Shown: positions 1-7,497 of the stretch, one piece after another
Position numbering within the stretch: the stretch's first letter is position 1
How the letters are laid out: each line of letters opens with the position of its first letter
Source: JAHFTW01 sp038046785
GTDB taxonomy: Archaea > Thermoplasmatota > E2 > JACPAO01 > JAHFTW01
DNA: 64,000 bases
NCBI GenBank assembly: GCA_038046785.1
Contig: JBBSVM010000004.1
Span: forward strand, 186,001 to 250,000
Direction of reading: 5' to 3'
The notes under the pieces: model-generated
What the model was told of the DNA's origin: nothing
What the model saw: only the letters and a program-made list of their open reading frames with translations
Database searches by the model: none
Translations under genes and position numbers: made by a program

Positions 1-133
1 CGCCGGCCGGGTGGCGACCGCGCGCATAGAAGCCGTCGTCCGCGTCGTAGAGGCAAGCCTCCATCCAGTGGCGAAACAGCATCGGTCCGTCGCGGCGGAT
101 GCGGTCGCGCAGCCGTTCGACAAGTCCCGCCAC
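1..133 (-). CDS. MidA/NDUFAF7-family SAM-dependent methyltransferase, N-terminal fragment
   Basis: The gene runs off the left edge; only about 44 N-terminal residues are visible. They read like the start of the MidA (DUF185, NDUFAF7) family: a LVERLRDRIRRDGPM segment, then FRHWMEACLYDADDGFYARG, which matches the family's 'I..eGpi.F..yM..aLY.pe.GYY' pattern. Family members are Rossmann-fold methyltransferases; the mitochondrial one methylates a complex I subunit during assembly. The start is taken as the GTG at 133 because a CATATC box lies 26 nt upstream; an in-frame ATG at 202 is the alternative. It is divergent from nuoA, which fits a complex I assembly role, but that role is inferred. Confident on family, not on function. 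Confidence 0.75.
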   Translation of the reverse strand, partial: MAGLVERLRDRIRRDGPMLFRHWMEACLYDADDGFYARGRHPAG

Positions 134-210
134 GGCCGAGCGGACGGAGCGGCAGGATATGGAATCGGCGCCGCGCGCGGCGGGTCCCCGGTGAATCTTC
201 ATGACAGGGG

Positions 211-217
211 CTATAAG
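211..217 (+). promoter_or_regulatory. TATA-like box for the nuo operon
   Basis: CTATAAG, centred about 36 nt upstream of the nuoA ATG. It is the only clear box before the whole nuo operon and would give a leader of roughly 10 nt. Confidence 0.5.
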
Positions 218-249
218 GGGCCCTCCTGTCGGCGCCTCCAAGGCTGCGC

Positions 250-624
250 ATGGCTTCTGAGGTCCTTGCCTATCTGCCCATGGCCATCTTGGCCGTCGTC
301 GCCTTCCTCCTCGTCTTCGTGACGCTGGTTGGAAACAAATTCCTGAGCCCGAAACGGGGCTCCGTCGCCAAGCTCACCAACTACGAGTGTGGCGAGAAGG
401 CGACGCCCGGCGCCCGCGGCCCGATTGACGTTCAGTACTACATGTACATCCTGACCTTCCTGGTTTTCGACGTCGAGGCGATGTTCCTCATTCCGTTCGC
501 CATCAAGTTCAAGGAGCTCGGCTGGGGCCCCATCGTCGCGATGGGCCTCTTCATCACTCTGATTCTCGTCGGCTTCCTCTGGGAAGTCAAGAAGAAGCTG
601 CTGAACTGGAGGGCGCTCGAATGA
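250..624 (+). CDS. nuoA: NADH-quinone oxidoreductase-like complex, subunit A (NuoA/FpoA)
   Basis: Small membrane subunit of complex I, 124 residues, close to the family norm. Three hydrophobic segments (about residues 8-28, 64-86 and 93-113) surround the conserved loop with YECGEKATPGARGPIDVQYYMY and FDVEAMF, the NuoA signature; the loop cysteine is present. It is the first gene of the operon; its stop TGA overlaps the ATG of the short ORF at 621 (ATGA). The electron donor of the complex cannot be told from this window because NuoE, F and G or FpoF are not seen. Confidence 0.95.
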   Translation: MASEVLAYLPMAILAVVAFLLVFVTLVGNKFLSPKRGSVAKLTNYECGEKATPGARGPIDVQYYMYILTFLVFDVEAMFLIPFAIKFKELGWGPIVAMGLFITLILVGFLWEVKKKLLNWRALE

Positions 625-722
625 GCCCGAGCGTCAGCGAGGGGTCATTCGAGCAGGCCGCGCGACGCGCGGCCGGACCCTCGGACCTTGCGCCCGAGGG
701 GTTTCAGGCGGTGAACACATGA
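621..722 (+). CDS. 33-residue ORF between nuoA and nuoB, coupled at both ends
   Basis: An ATG overlapping the nuoA stop (ATGA at 621-624) opens a 33-codon frame whose TGA (720-722) overlaps the nuoB ATG (ATGA at 719-722). The peptide begins MSPSVSEGSF and is polar, Ala/Arg/Glu-rich, with no membrane segment or known motif. The two 4-nt overlaps follow the pattern used by the other nuo genes, which suggests it is translated and passes ribosomes on to nuoB. Caution: the nuoB frame is also open across this gap, though without an ATG, GTG or TTG, and open frames are common in GC-rich DNA. Confidence 0.45.
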   Translation: MSPSVSEGSFEQAARRAAGPSDLAPEGFQAVNT

Positions 723-1267
723 ACCAAATCGCCCCCGCCGCGCCCGCCTACGACCCGACGTCGCTCGACAACCGCATTCCCATCGTCGTTGAAGAGCAGA
801 AGGAAGGCATCATCCTCACCGTCGCGTCGCGCATCTTCAACTGGGGCCGCAGCAACTCGGTCTGGCCCTTCACCTTCGGCCTCGCCTGCTGCGCCATCGA
901 GATGATTTCCAGCCAGGGCCCGGTCTTCGACATCAGCCGCTTCGGCTCCGAAGTGTTCCGCGCCTCCCCGCGCCAGTGCGACCTCATGATTGTCCCCGGC
1001 ACGGTCACCAAGAAGATGGCGCCGCGCATCAAGAACCTCTACGACCAGATGGCGGACCCGAAGTACGTCATCGCGATGGGTGCCTGCGCCACGAACGGCG
1101 GCCCCTACCAGGACTCCTACTTCGTCGTCAAGGGCGTGGACAAAATCATCCCCGTCGACGTCTACATCCCCGGCTGCCCGCCCCGCCCCGAAGCGCTGAT
1201 GGATGGCATCATCAAGCTCCAGAAGAAAATCCGCGACCAGAACGAGATTCTGCAGGTGGGTTTCTGA
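719..1267 (+). CDS. nuoB: Complex I subunit B (NuoB), N2 iron-sulfur cluster subunit
   Basis: 182 residues. Carries the N2 [4Fe-4S] ligands: the paired cysteines in FGLACCAIEM (near residue 60), the cysteine of GACATNGGPYQ (near 124) and the one in PGCPPRPEAL (near 154). It hands electrons to quinone at the junction with NuoD. Start is the ATG overlapping the short upstream ORF; the stop overlaps nuoC as TGATG. The N terminus has the usual variable Ala/Pro-rich lead. Confidence 0.96.
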   Translation: MNQIAPAAPAYDPTSLDNRIPIVVEEQKEGIILTVASRIFNWGRSNSVWPFTFGLACCAIEMISSQGPVFDISRFGSEVFRASPRQCDLMIVPGTVTKKMAPRIKNLYDQMADPKYVIAMGACATNGGPYQDSYFVVKGVDKIIPVDVYIPGCPPRPEALMDGIIKLQKKIRDQNEILQVGF

Positions 1268-1851
1268 TGGCCGACACCCCCGCAGTCAAGCCCATCCCCG
1301 CAGCTCCCGCGGCCCCGTCGGCGCCCAAACCGCAGCCCGCCGGCGACCATGCGATGCTGCGCGACGCCCACCCAAGCGGTGTCACCTCGTACGACGTCCT
1401 CGAAGATGGCGTCGGCGTCCTCACCGTTGCCGCGGACGACCTCTTCACCGTGGCGGGCGAGGTCAAGGCGATGGGCTACCGTCTCCTCAGCAATCTCAGC
1501 GCGTACGACCGCGCCGATCATTTCGGCGTCCTCTACTGCTTCGTGAAGCCGGCGGACACTCCGGCTCAGTTTGGCGAGATGCGACTGCGCGTCGTGATGC
1601 CCAAGACTGCTGGCGAGCCCAAGGTCGCGAGCCTCGCCGACCTCTACCCCGCTGCCGACTGGCACGAACGCGAGATGTACGACATGTACGGCATCACCTT
1701 CCTCGGCCACCCCGACCTGCGCCGCATGTTCCTCCCCGACGGCTGGACCGGATTCCCGATGCGGAAGGACTACAAGGAAGCGGAACAGTTTGTCGCTCTT
1801 CGCGACGGCGAAGATGTCGTCGTGCGCACCAATGAGGAGGGCAGCTGGTAA
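1267..1851 (+). CDS. nuoC: Complex I subunit C (NuoC)
   Basis: 194 residues from the ATG at 1267, which overlaps the nuoB stop (TGATG). An open frame extends further upstream but lies antiparallel in phase with nuoB and is not used. The first 35 residues are Ala/Pro-rich and probably disordered; the rest is the 30-kDa subunit fold with the conserved WHEREMYDMYGI and GHPDLRRMFLPDGW stretches. A soluble arm subunit that packs against NuoD. Separate from nuoD here, unlike the fused NuoCD of some bacteria. TAATG overlap with nuoD. Confidence 0.94.
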   Translation: MADTPAVKPIPAAPAAPSAPKPQPAGDHAMLRDAHPSGVTSYDVLEDGVGVLTVAADDLFTVAGEVKAMGYRLLSNLSAYDRADHFGVLYCFVKPADTPAQFGEMRLRVVMPKTAGEPKVASLADLYPAADWHEREMYDMYGITFLGHPDLRRMFLPDGWTGFPMRKDYKEAEQFVALRDGEDVVVRTNEEGSW

Positions 1852-3035
1852 TGGCGCGCGTTGACTTCAACAACCCGCGCATGCCGGACGGCCGCGCCCC
1901 GACGAGCCAGCTCATGACCCTCAACATGGGTCCGCAGCACCCCTCGACGCACGGCGTTCTGCGCCTCAAACTCCTCCTGGATGGCGAAATCGTCGTCGAC
2001 GTGGAGCCGGTCATCGGCTACCTGCACCGCGGCTCCGAGAAGCTCGCCGAGGGCATGCACTGGGTCAAGTTCATCCCGCTCACTGATCGCATGGACTACG
2101 TCAGCGCCATGCACAACAACCACGGCTACGTCCTCGCCGTGGAGAAACTCCTTGGCGGCCCCGACCAGAACATCGTTTCGGAGCGCGCTGAGAACATCCG
2201 CGTCTTCGCCGCCGAGTTCAGCCGCCTCTGCAACCACCTCTTCTGGATGGGGACGTTCATGCTGGACCTGGGCGCCATCACGCCCCTGTTCTACGCTCTG
2301 CGCGAGCGCGAGACCATCCTCGGCTTCATGGAGGAGTTGTGCGGCGCCCGCCTCACATTCAACTACTTCCGCTTCGGCGGGGTCAAGTACGATCTTCCCG
2401 CCGACCCGACCTACCTACCGCGCATCAAGCAGTTCCTCGCCGGCATGCCGGCCCACATTGCGGAGTACCAGAAGCAGTTGCGCCAGAACGACATCCTGGT
2501 CGGCCGCCTGCGCGGCACCGGTCCGCTGTCGCGCGAGCAAGCGCTCGACTGGGGTGTCACCGGCCCGATGCTGCGCGCCACCGGCGTCGCGCACGACCTG
2601 CGCAAGATTGCCCCCTACTCCATCTACAAGTCGCTCAACTTCGAGGTCCCGACCACGACGCAGTCGGACTGCTACGGCCGCCTCAACGTGCGCTGGGCCG
2701 AGATGCTCGAGTCTGTGAAAATTCTCAACCAGGTCGTGGACCGCCTTGAGAACAAGAATCTCGACGGCATCCACCTCAATCCCGATTACGCCGGCGGCAA
2801 GATCCTGCGCGTCAAGGCGAAGGGGGAAGCGTACGCCCGCATCGAGCACCCGAAGGGGGAGTACGGCGTCCATGTGATTGGCGAGGGCAAGCAGAACCCG
2901 AGCCGCGTCCATGTGCGCGCCCCCTCGTTCGCCAACTTGCAGCCGCTCGCGCTCATGACGCGCGGCCAGAAGATTGCCGACCTCGTCGCGACGCTCGGCA
3001 GCATTGACATTGTTCTTGGCGACGTGGACCGGTGA
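1851..3035 (+). CDS. nuoD: Complex I subunit D (NuoD), 49-kDa quinone-site subunit
   Basis: 394 residues, the normal length. N-terminal motif NMGPQHPSTHGVLR (near residue 25) contains the histidine of the quinone pocket; YLHRGSEKLAEG and the later DCYGRLNVRW segments are family hallmarks. It lacks the [NiFe]-hydrogenase cysteines, as expected for complex I. C terminus ends in GSIDIVLGDVDR, typical for the family. Its TGA overlaps the GTG start of nuoH (GTGA). Confidence 0.96.
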   Translation: MARVDFNNPRMPDGRAPTSQLMTLNMGPQHPSTHGVLRLKLLLDGEIVVDVEPVIGYLHRGSEKLAEGMHWVKFIPLTDRMDYVSAMHNNHGYVLAVEKLLGGPDQNIVSERAENIRVFAAEFSRLCNHLFWMGTFMLDLGAITPLFYALRERETILGFMEELCGARLTFNYFRFGGVKYDLPADPTYLPRIKQFLAGMPAHIAEYQKQLRQNDILVGRLRGTGPLSREQALDWGVTGPMLRATGVAHDLRKIAPYSIYKSLNFEVPTTTQSDCYGRLNVRWAEMLESVKILNQVVDRLENKNLDGIHLNPDYAGGKILRVKAKGEAYARIEHPKGEYGVHVIGEGKQNPSRVHVRAPSFANLQPLALMTRGQKIADLVATLGSIDIVLGDVDR

Positions 3036-4105
3036 CCTCGATGGACCCACTTGCTAACTTCATCGCCGGCCTGCTCGCATCGCTCGGCCTCGCCGCTCCC
3101 GACTGGGTGAGCCAGGGCCTCTCCTGGGTCATCGGCTCCGTCGTCGTCTTCACCATCGTTCTTGCCATCGGCGGCGTCTTCACCTACGCCTTCCGCAAGA
3201 TTTTCGCCCGCATGGGCCACCGCCCCGGCCCCAACCGCGTCGGTCCTGGCGGCCTGCTGCAGTTCCTCGCCGACGGCGCGAAGCTCATCTCGAAGGAGGA
3301 CATCCGTCCCGCCAAGGCGGACAAGCTCGCCTGGAAATCGGCGGTCTACGTCTCCGTCGTCTTCACCGTCATGGCGTGGGCGCCGCTGCCCTGGTCCGAG
3401 CAGGCCATCTTCACCAACGCCGGAACCGGCGTCCTGCTCATCCTCGCGATGGGTGCCATCGCGCCGCTCGCGGAGATGCTCGCCGGCTGGGGCTCCAACA
3501 ACAAGTACAGCCTGTTTGGCGGCGTGCGCGCCGCGGCGCTCGACGTCAGCTACGAGATTCCCATGCTCTTCTGCGTGGCCTCGGTTGTCCTCATCGTCGG
3601 CAGCCTCGACACAAACGACATCGTGCGCAGCCAGCACGGCCTCTGGTTCTTCCTGCCGCAAATCATCGGCTTCGTCATCTTCTTCATCACCGCGCTTGCC
3701 AAGGCGGGCCTCGCCCCCACCGACCTCGCCGAGTCGGAGTCGGAGCTCGTCAGCGGTTTCGTGACGGAATACTCCGGCATGCGTTTCGGCTTCCTCTTCG
3801 TGGTCCTGTTCAGCCAGGCGTTCTTCATCGGCGCCATGATGACGCTGCTCTACCTCGGCGGCTGGCAAGCCCCCTTCGGCGACCAGGTGCCGATGCTGAA
3901 CTCGTTCATCGGCCCCTTCACGGCGCCCTTCTGGTTCGTCGCCAAGTGCGCCCTCGTCTCGTTCACCGTCTTCTGGGTCTGGGTCTCCCTGCCCCGCGTC
4001 CGCGTCGACCAATACCTCGCCACCGCCTGGAAAATCATGCTCCCGCTCAGCATCGTCAACTTCGTGCTCACGGCCGTCCTGGTCAAGACCGGGGTGCTGG
4101 GATGA
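3032..4105 (+). CDS. nuoH: Complex I subunit H (NuoH)
   Basis: 357 residues, about eight to nine membrane segments. Contains the GPNRVGPGGLLQFLADGAKL loop (near residue 65) and EYSGMRFGFLF (near 245), both NuoH signatures that line the quinone channel. The start is the GTG that overlaps the nuoD stop; an ATG three codons downstream (3041) is equally possible and would give a 354-residue protein. The stop overlaps nuoI as ATGA. Confidence 0.95.
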   Translation: MTSMDPLANFIAGLLASLGLAAPDWVSQGLSWVIGSVVVFTIVLAIGGVFTYAFRKIFARMGHRPGPNRVGPGGLLQFLADGAKLISKEDIRPAKADKLAWKSAVYVSVVFTVMAWAPLPWSEQAIFTNAGTGVLLILAMGAIAPLAEMLAGWGSNNKYSLFGGVRAAALDVSYEIPMLFCVASVVLIVGSLDTNDIVRSQHGLWFFLPQIIGFVIFFITALAKAGLAPTDLAESESELVSGFVTEYSGMRFGFLFVVLFSQAFFIGAMMTLLYLGGWQAPFGDQVPMLNSFIGPFTAPFWFVAKCALVSFTVFWVWVSLPRVRVDQYLATAWKIMLPLSIVNFVLTAVLVKTGVLG

Positions 4106-4548
4106 ACATCGAGCCGCAGCCGAGCAAGGTGCCCCTCGTCCCCATCCTCCAGGGCATGGGCGTCACCCTGAAGCATTTCTTCAAGAAGACCGTCACGACG
4201 CAGTACCCCGAGCAGAAACTCCCGCTCGCCGATCGTTTCCGCGGCCGCATCTACCTCAAGCTCGAGACTTGCATCGGTTGCACCCTCTGCGCCCAGGCCT
4301 GCCCCAACGGCTCCTGCTACATGGTGGACTACGACCCCGGCTTCGACACGCCGCAGAACAAGCGCAAGAAGTTCCCCGCCGTCGAGATCTCCAAGTGCAT
4401 GTACTGCAGCCTCTGCGAAGAGGCCTGCCCCACCGACTCCATCCGCATGGGCAAAGAGTACGAGACCGCCGCCTACGTGCGCGACTTCGACTACAAACCC
4501 GACCGCCTTAGCCAGAACGAGCACGCTCTCGGACGGGGGCCCGCATAA
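4102..4548 (+). CDS. nuoI: Complex I subunit I (NuoI), 2x[4Fe-4S] ferredoxin-like
   Basis: 148 residues. Two complete cluster motifs: CIGCTLCAQACP (near residue 57) and CMYCSLCEEACP (near 98), carrying clusters N6a and N6b that pass electrons to NuoB. The N terminus has the amphipathic lead that anchors NuoI to the membrane arm. Overlaps nuoH (ATGA) and nuoJ1 (TAATG). Confidence 0.95.
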   Translation: MNIEPQPSKVPLVPILQGMGVTLKHFFKKTVTTQYPEQKLPLADRFRGRIYLKLETCIGCTLCAQACPNGSCYMVDYDPGFDTPQNKRKKFPAVEISKCMYCSLCEEACPTDSIRMGKEYETAAYVRDFDYKPDRLSQNEHALGRGPA

Positions 4549-4817
4549 TGGCCGAGCTCCTTGAGACCGCAGTTTTCGTGGTCCTCGCCCTCCTCATCGC
4601 CGGCTTCGGCCTCGCCTCGACGCTGGCGAAGCGCACCTTCCACGCCGTCATGTTCCTCGGCGTCGTCCTTGTCGCGGTCGCCGGCATCTACATCCTGCTC
4701 GGCTCGCCCTTCATCGGCGTCCTGCAGATTCTCGTCTACGTCGGCGGCATCCTGACGCTCTTCGTCTTCGCGGTCATGTTCGTGGCTGGGGATGAAGATG
4801 AGGAGGCCGCGGCATGA
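4548..4817 (+). CDS. nuoJ1: Complex I subunit J, N-terminal half (NuoJ1)
   Basis: 89 residues with three membrane segments, matching the first half of bacterial NuoJ, including the conserved FHAVMFLGVVLVAVAGIYILL and VLQILVYVGGILTLFVFAVM region (the flexible pi-bulge helix lies here). It stops in a short acidic tail (DEDEEAAA). The second half of NuoJ is the next gene, joined by ATGA. A split NuoJ (J1/J2) is known from haloarchaea. Confidence 0.9.
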   Translation: MAELLETAVFVVLALLIAGFGLASTLAKRTFHAVMFLGVVLVAVAGIYILLGSPFIGVLQILVYVGGILTLFVFAVMFVAGDEDEEAAA

Positions 4818-5158
4818 ACCGCCGCATCCAACTCGCCCTCGCCGCGTTGGTGGCGCTCGGCATCCTCCTCGTTCTCCTGCTCTCCATCCGTGCCACCGCA
4901 CCGTGGGCCGACACTGCGGCCACCGAAGCGACGACGGGCCGCGCCAACGACATGGCGGCTCTCACCGACGCCTTGTTTGGCCCTGAAGTCATCGCGTTCG
5001 AGGTGCTCGGCGTCTTGCTCACCGCGGTCATGATTGGAGCCCTCGTCATTGCCCGCCCCCTCACCGTCACCGGCACCGAGGAGTCGAGCCTGGTCCACCC
5101 CAACTTGACGGTCGTCGCCCCCGCGGCGCCGGTCGAGCCCAAGGAGGGAACACCATGA
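4814..5158 (+). CDS. nuoJ2: Complex I subunit J, C-terminal half (NuoJ2)
   Basis: 114 residues with two predicted membrane helices (about 7-25 and 55-76), corresponding to the last part of NuoJ: the second helix follows ALTDALFGPEVIAFEVLGVLL, which resembles the end of bacterial NuoJ (LG..Lft.y...fEl.s.lLl). ATGA overlaps on both sides (nuoJ1, nuoK). Assignment rests on position and this motif; sequence similarity is modest, as usual for J2 proteins. Confidence 0.8.
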   Translation: MNRRIQLALAALVALGILLVLLLSIRATAPWADTAATEATTGRANDMAALTDALFGPEVIAFEVLGVLLTAVMIGALVIARPLTVTGTEESSLVHPNLTVVAPAAPVEPKEGTP

Positions 5159-5457
5159 TTCCCATCCTCTGGAGCCTCGCTCTCAGCTCCATCCTGCTCG
5201 CCATCGGCATCTTCGGCCTTCTCGCGCAGCGCAGTGCGCTCCGGGTCCTCATCTCCGTCGAGCTGGTGCTCAACGCGGCGAACATCAACTTCGTCGCCTT
5301 CGCCAACCTGCACGGCGACGCCTCCGGCCTCGTCTTCACGCTCTTCATCATCGCGCTTGCCGCCGCTGAGGCCGCCGTTGGCCTTGCCATCCTTTTGCAC
5401 GCCTACCGCCACGTCCGCAGCGTGGACCTGAACCGCATGACCCAATTGAGGTGGTAA
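5155..5457 (+). CDS. nuoK: Complex I subunit K (NuoK)
   Basis: 100 residues, three membrane helices, standard NuoK length. LISVELVLNAANINFVAFA carries the conserved membrane glutamate (near residue 36), and the third helix has the second conserved glutamate in ALAAAEAAVGLAI. Both take part in proton translocation (known for the family). Ends one base before the nuoL ATG. Confidence 0.95.
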   Translation: MIPILWSLALSSILLAIGIFGLLAQRSALRVLISVELVLNAANINFVAFANLHGDASGLVFTLFIIALAAAEAAVGLAILLHAYRHVRSVDLNRMTQLRW

Positions 5458-5458
5458 G

Positions 5459-7495
5459 ATGGCCGTTGACTCTGCACTCCCCGGTGCCGACGCTTCGCAC
5501 GCCCTTGCCCACCTTGCCGGCACCGAGCTCTGGATGGCCCTCGCCCTCCCTCTTCTCCCCATCCTCGCCTCGGTGGCGACTTTCTTCGTCGGCAAGAAGA
5601 TGTGGCGCGGCGGAGCCGCCTTCACCATCGCCGCGTTGGCGGGCGCCTTCGCGCTCAGTCTGGTCTTCTTCCTACGCATGCTGGCCGGCGGCGAGCCGCT
5701 GGGCTGGAGCGTCGAGTGGTTCCGCATCGGCAGTTTCGCCTTCACGGTCGGCATCCTGTTCGACAACCTCTCAGTCTGGCTGATGACCCTCGTCAGTCTC
5801 CTTTCGCTTCTCATCGTCATCTTCAGCACCGCCTACCTCTCCGATGAATCGGATGAGCACCTGCGCCGCTACTACGCGGTGAAGGCGCTCTTCGTCGCCG
5901 GCATGCTGGGCTCCGTCGTGATGGACAACTACCTCCTGATGTTCATCTTCTGGGAGATCATGGGCCTCTGCTCCTACCTCCTCATCGGGTACTGGTACAC
6001 GAAGGCCTCCGCCGCCTCCGCGGCGAAGAAGGCTTTCCTGGTCACCCGCCTGGGCGACATTTTCCTGTTCCTGGGCATCATCATCCTCTTCACGACGTTC
6101 GGGACCTTCAGCTACCGCGAACTGTTCCACCACCCCGAGCTCCTCGCCCACAAGACGGAACTGTTCTGGGCGGGTCTGCTGATTTTCGGGGGCGCTGTCG
6201 GCAAGTCGGCGCAGTTCCCGCTCGACCTGTGGTTGCCGGATGCCATGGAGGGCCCCACGACGGTGTCGGCGCTCATCCACGCCGCGACCATGGTGAAGGC
6301 GGGCGTCTACCTCGTCGCGCGCACCTTCCCGCTCTACGTTGCCCTCGGCCTCGGCCCCGGCGAAGGGCTGTTCCTGCTCATCGGCCTGATTGGCGGCATC
6401 ACCGCGCTCTACACGGCAACGATGGCCCTCGCAGCGCTCGACATCAAGCGGGTCCTCGCCTTCTCGACGCTGAGCCAGCTGGGCTACATGTTCCTCGCCC
6501 TGGGCGCTGGCGGCTACCTCTACCTCCACACCAACTCGGGCGCTGGCTTCACCGCCGCGATGCTGCACCTGATGAACCACGCGTTCTTCAAAGCGCTCCT
6601 GTTCTTGGGCAGCGCCTCCGTCATCCTGGGCATGCACCACCACCAAGACCTGCGTGAGATGGGCGGACTCAAGTCGAAGATGAAAATCACCTACCTCACC
6701 ATGCTGGTGGGCAGTCTGAGCATCGCCGGCATCATCCCGCTCTCCGGTTTCTGGTCGAAGGACGAGGTGCTCTCCACCGCCTTCAACGCGGGCACCTACA
6801 ATGGCCTCTTCTTCGTGCTCTGGGGCATGGGCATCATCACGGCGGGGCTCACCGCGTTCTACATGTTCCGCATGATGTTCCTCGCCTTCCACGGCAAGCC
6901 GCGCACCGAGTCCGCCGAGCACGCCCATGAGTCGCCCTCTGCGATGACGATGCCACTCATCGTCCTCGCGGTCGCGGCGGCCGTCTCGGGCCTCTGGCTC
7001 GTCACCGGTCCCGGCTTCGAGTCCATCATCACCTACCCCTACTCGCATGACCTCGGAGCGCACGAGGCCATCGCCTCGAGCGAGATCCTGCTGCACATCC
7101 TCACCAGCCTGCTCACCTACGTCAGCCTCGCCGTCGCGGTGCTTGGCATCGTCGTGGCGCGCAGCAAGTACAAGGCGGGCCTCCCCTCCGTCGAGGCGAC
7201 GGAACCGACGCGCGGCGTGCGCGGCCTCCTCTACAACCGCTACTACGTCACCCAGGCCGTCTACGAGCCGCTCGGCTCCGTCGTCGCGGTCGGCGTGGCA
7301 CGAATCTCCAACTGGTTCGACCGCAAAGGCATCGACGGCGCCGTCAACGGCATCGCCAACGTCGCCGACCGGGCCGGTTCGCGCACCAGGCGCTGGCAGG
7401 ACGGCAAACTCACCACGGCGATGGCAAGTGTTGCCGTCGGCGTCGCCCTCGCGCTCTTCCTTCTGCATGAAGTAGTCCTGAGGTTCAGGTGGTAG
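5459..7495 (+). CDS. nuoL: Complex I subunit L (NuoL), antiporter-like
   Basis: 678 residues, multipass. The Mrp-antiporter core is clear: FWEIMGLCSYLLIGYW (conserved Glu), KSAQFPLDLWLPDAMEGPT (Lys, then the loop) and HLMNHAFFKALLFLGSAS. The C-terminal third is longer and more variable, fitting the lateral helix that clamps the membrane arm. Adjacent M and N subunits share this fold. Start ATG is one base after the nuoK stop. Confidence 0.95.
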   Translation: MAVDSALPGADASHALAHLAGTELWMALALPLLPILASVATFFVGKKMWRGGAAFTIAALAGAFALSLVFFLRMLAGGEPLGWSVEWFRIGSFAFTVGILFDNLSVWLMTLVSLLSLLIVIFSTAYLSDESDEHLRRYYAVKALFVAGMLGSVVMDNYLLMFIFWEIMGLCSYLLIGYWYTKASAASAAKKAFLVTRLGDIFLFLGIIILFTTFGTFSYRELFHHPELLAHKTELFWAGLLIFGGAVGKSAQFPLDLWLPDAMEGPTTVSALIHAATMVKAGVYLVARTFPLYVALGLGPGEGLFLLIGLIGGITALYTATMALAALDIKRVLAFSTLSQLGYMFLALGAGGYLYLHTNSGAGFTAAMLHLMNHAFFKALLFLGSASVILGMHHHQDLREMGGLKSKMKITYLTMLVGSLSIAGIIPLSGFWSKDEVLSTAFNAGTYNGLFFVLWGMGIITAGLTAFYMFRMMFLAFHGKPRTESAEHAHESPSAMTMPLIVLAVAAAVSGLWLVTGPGFESIITYPYSHDLGAHEAIASSEILLHILTSLLTYVSLAVAVLGIVVARSKYKAGLPSVEATEPTRGVRGLLYNRYYVTQAVYEPLGSVVAVGVARISNWFDRKGIDGAVNGIANVADRAGSRTRRWQDGKLTTAMASVAVGVALALFLLHEVVLRFRW

Positions 7496-7497
7496 CC

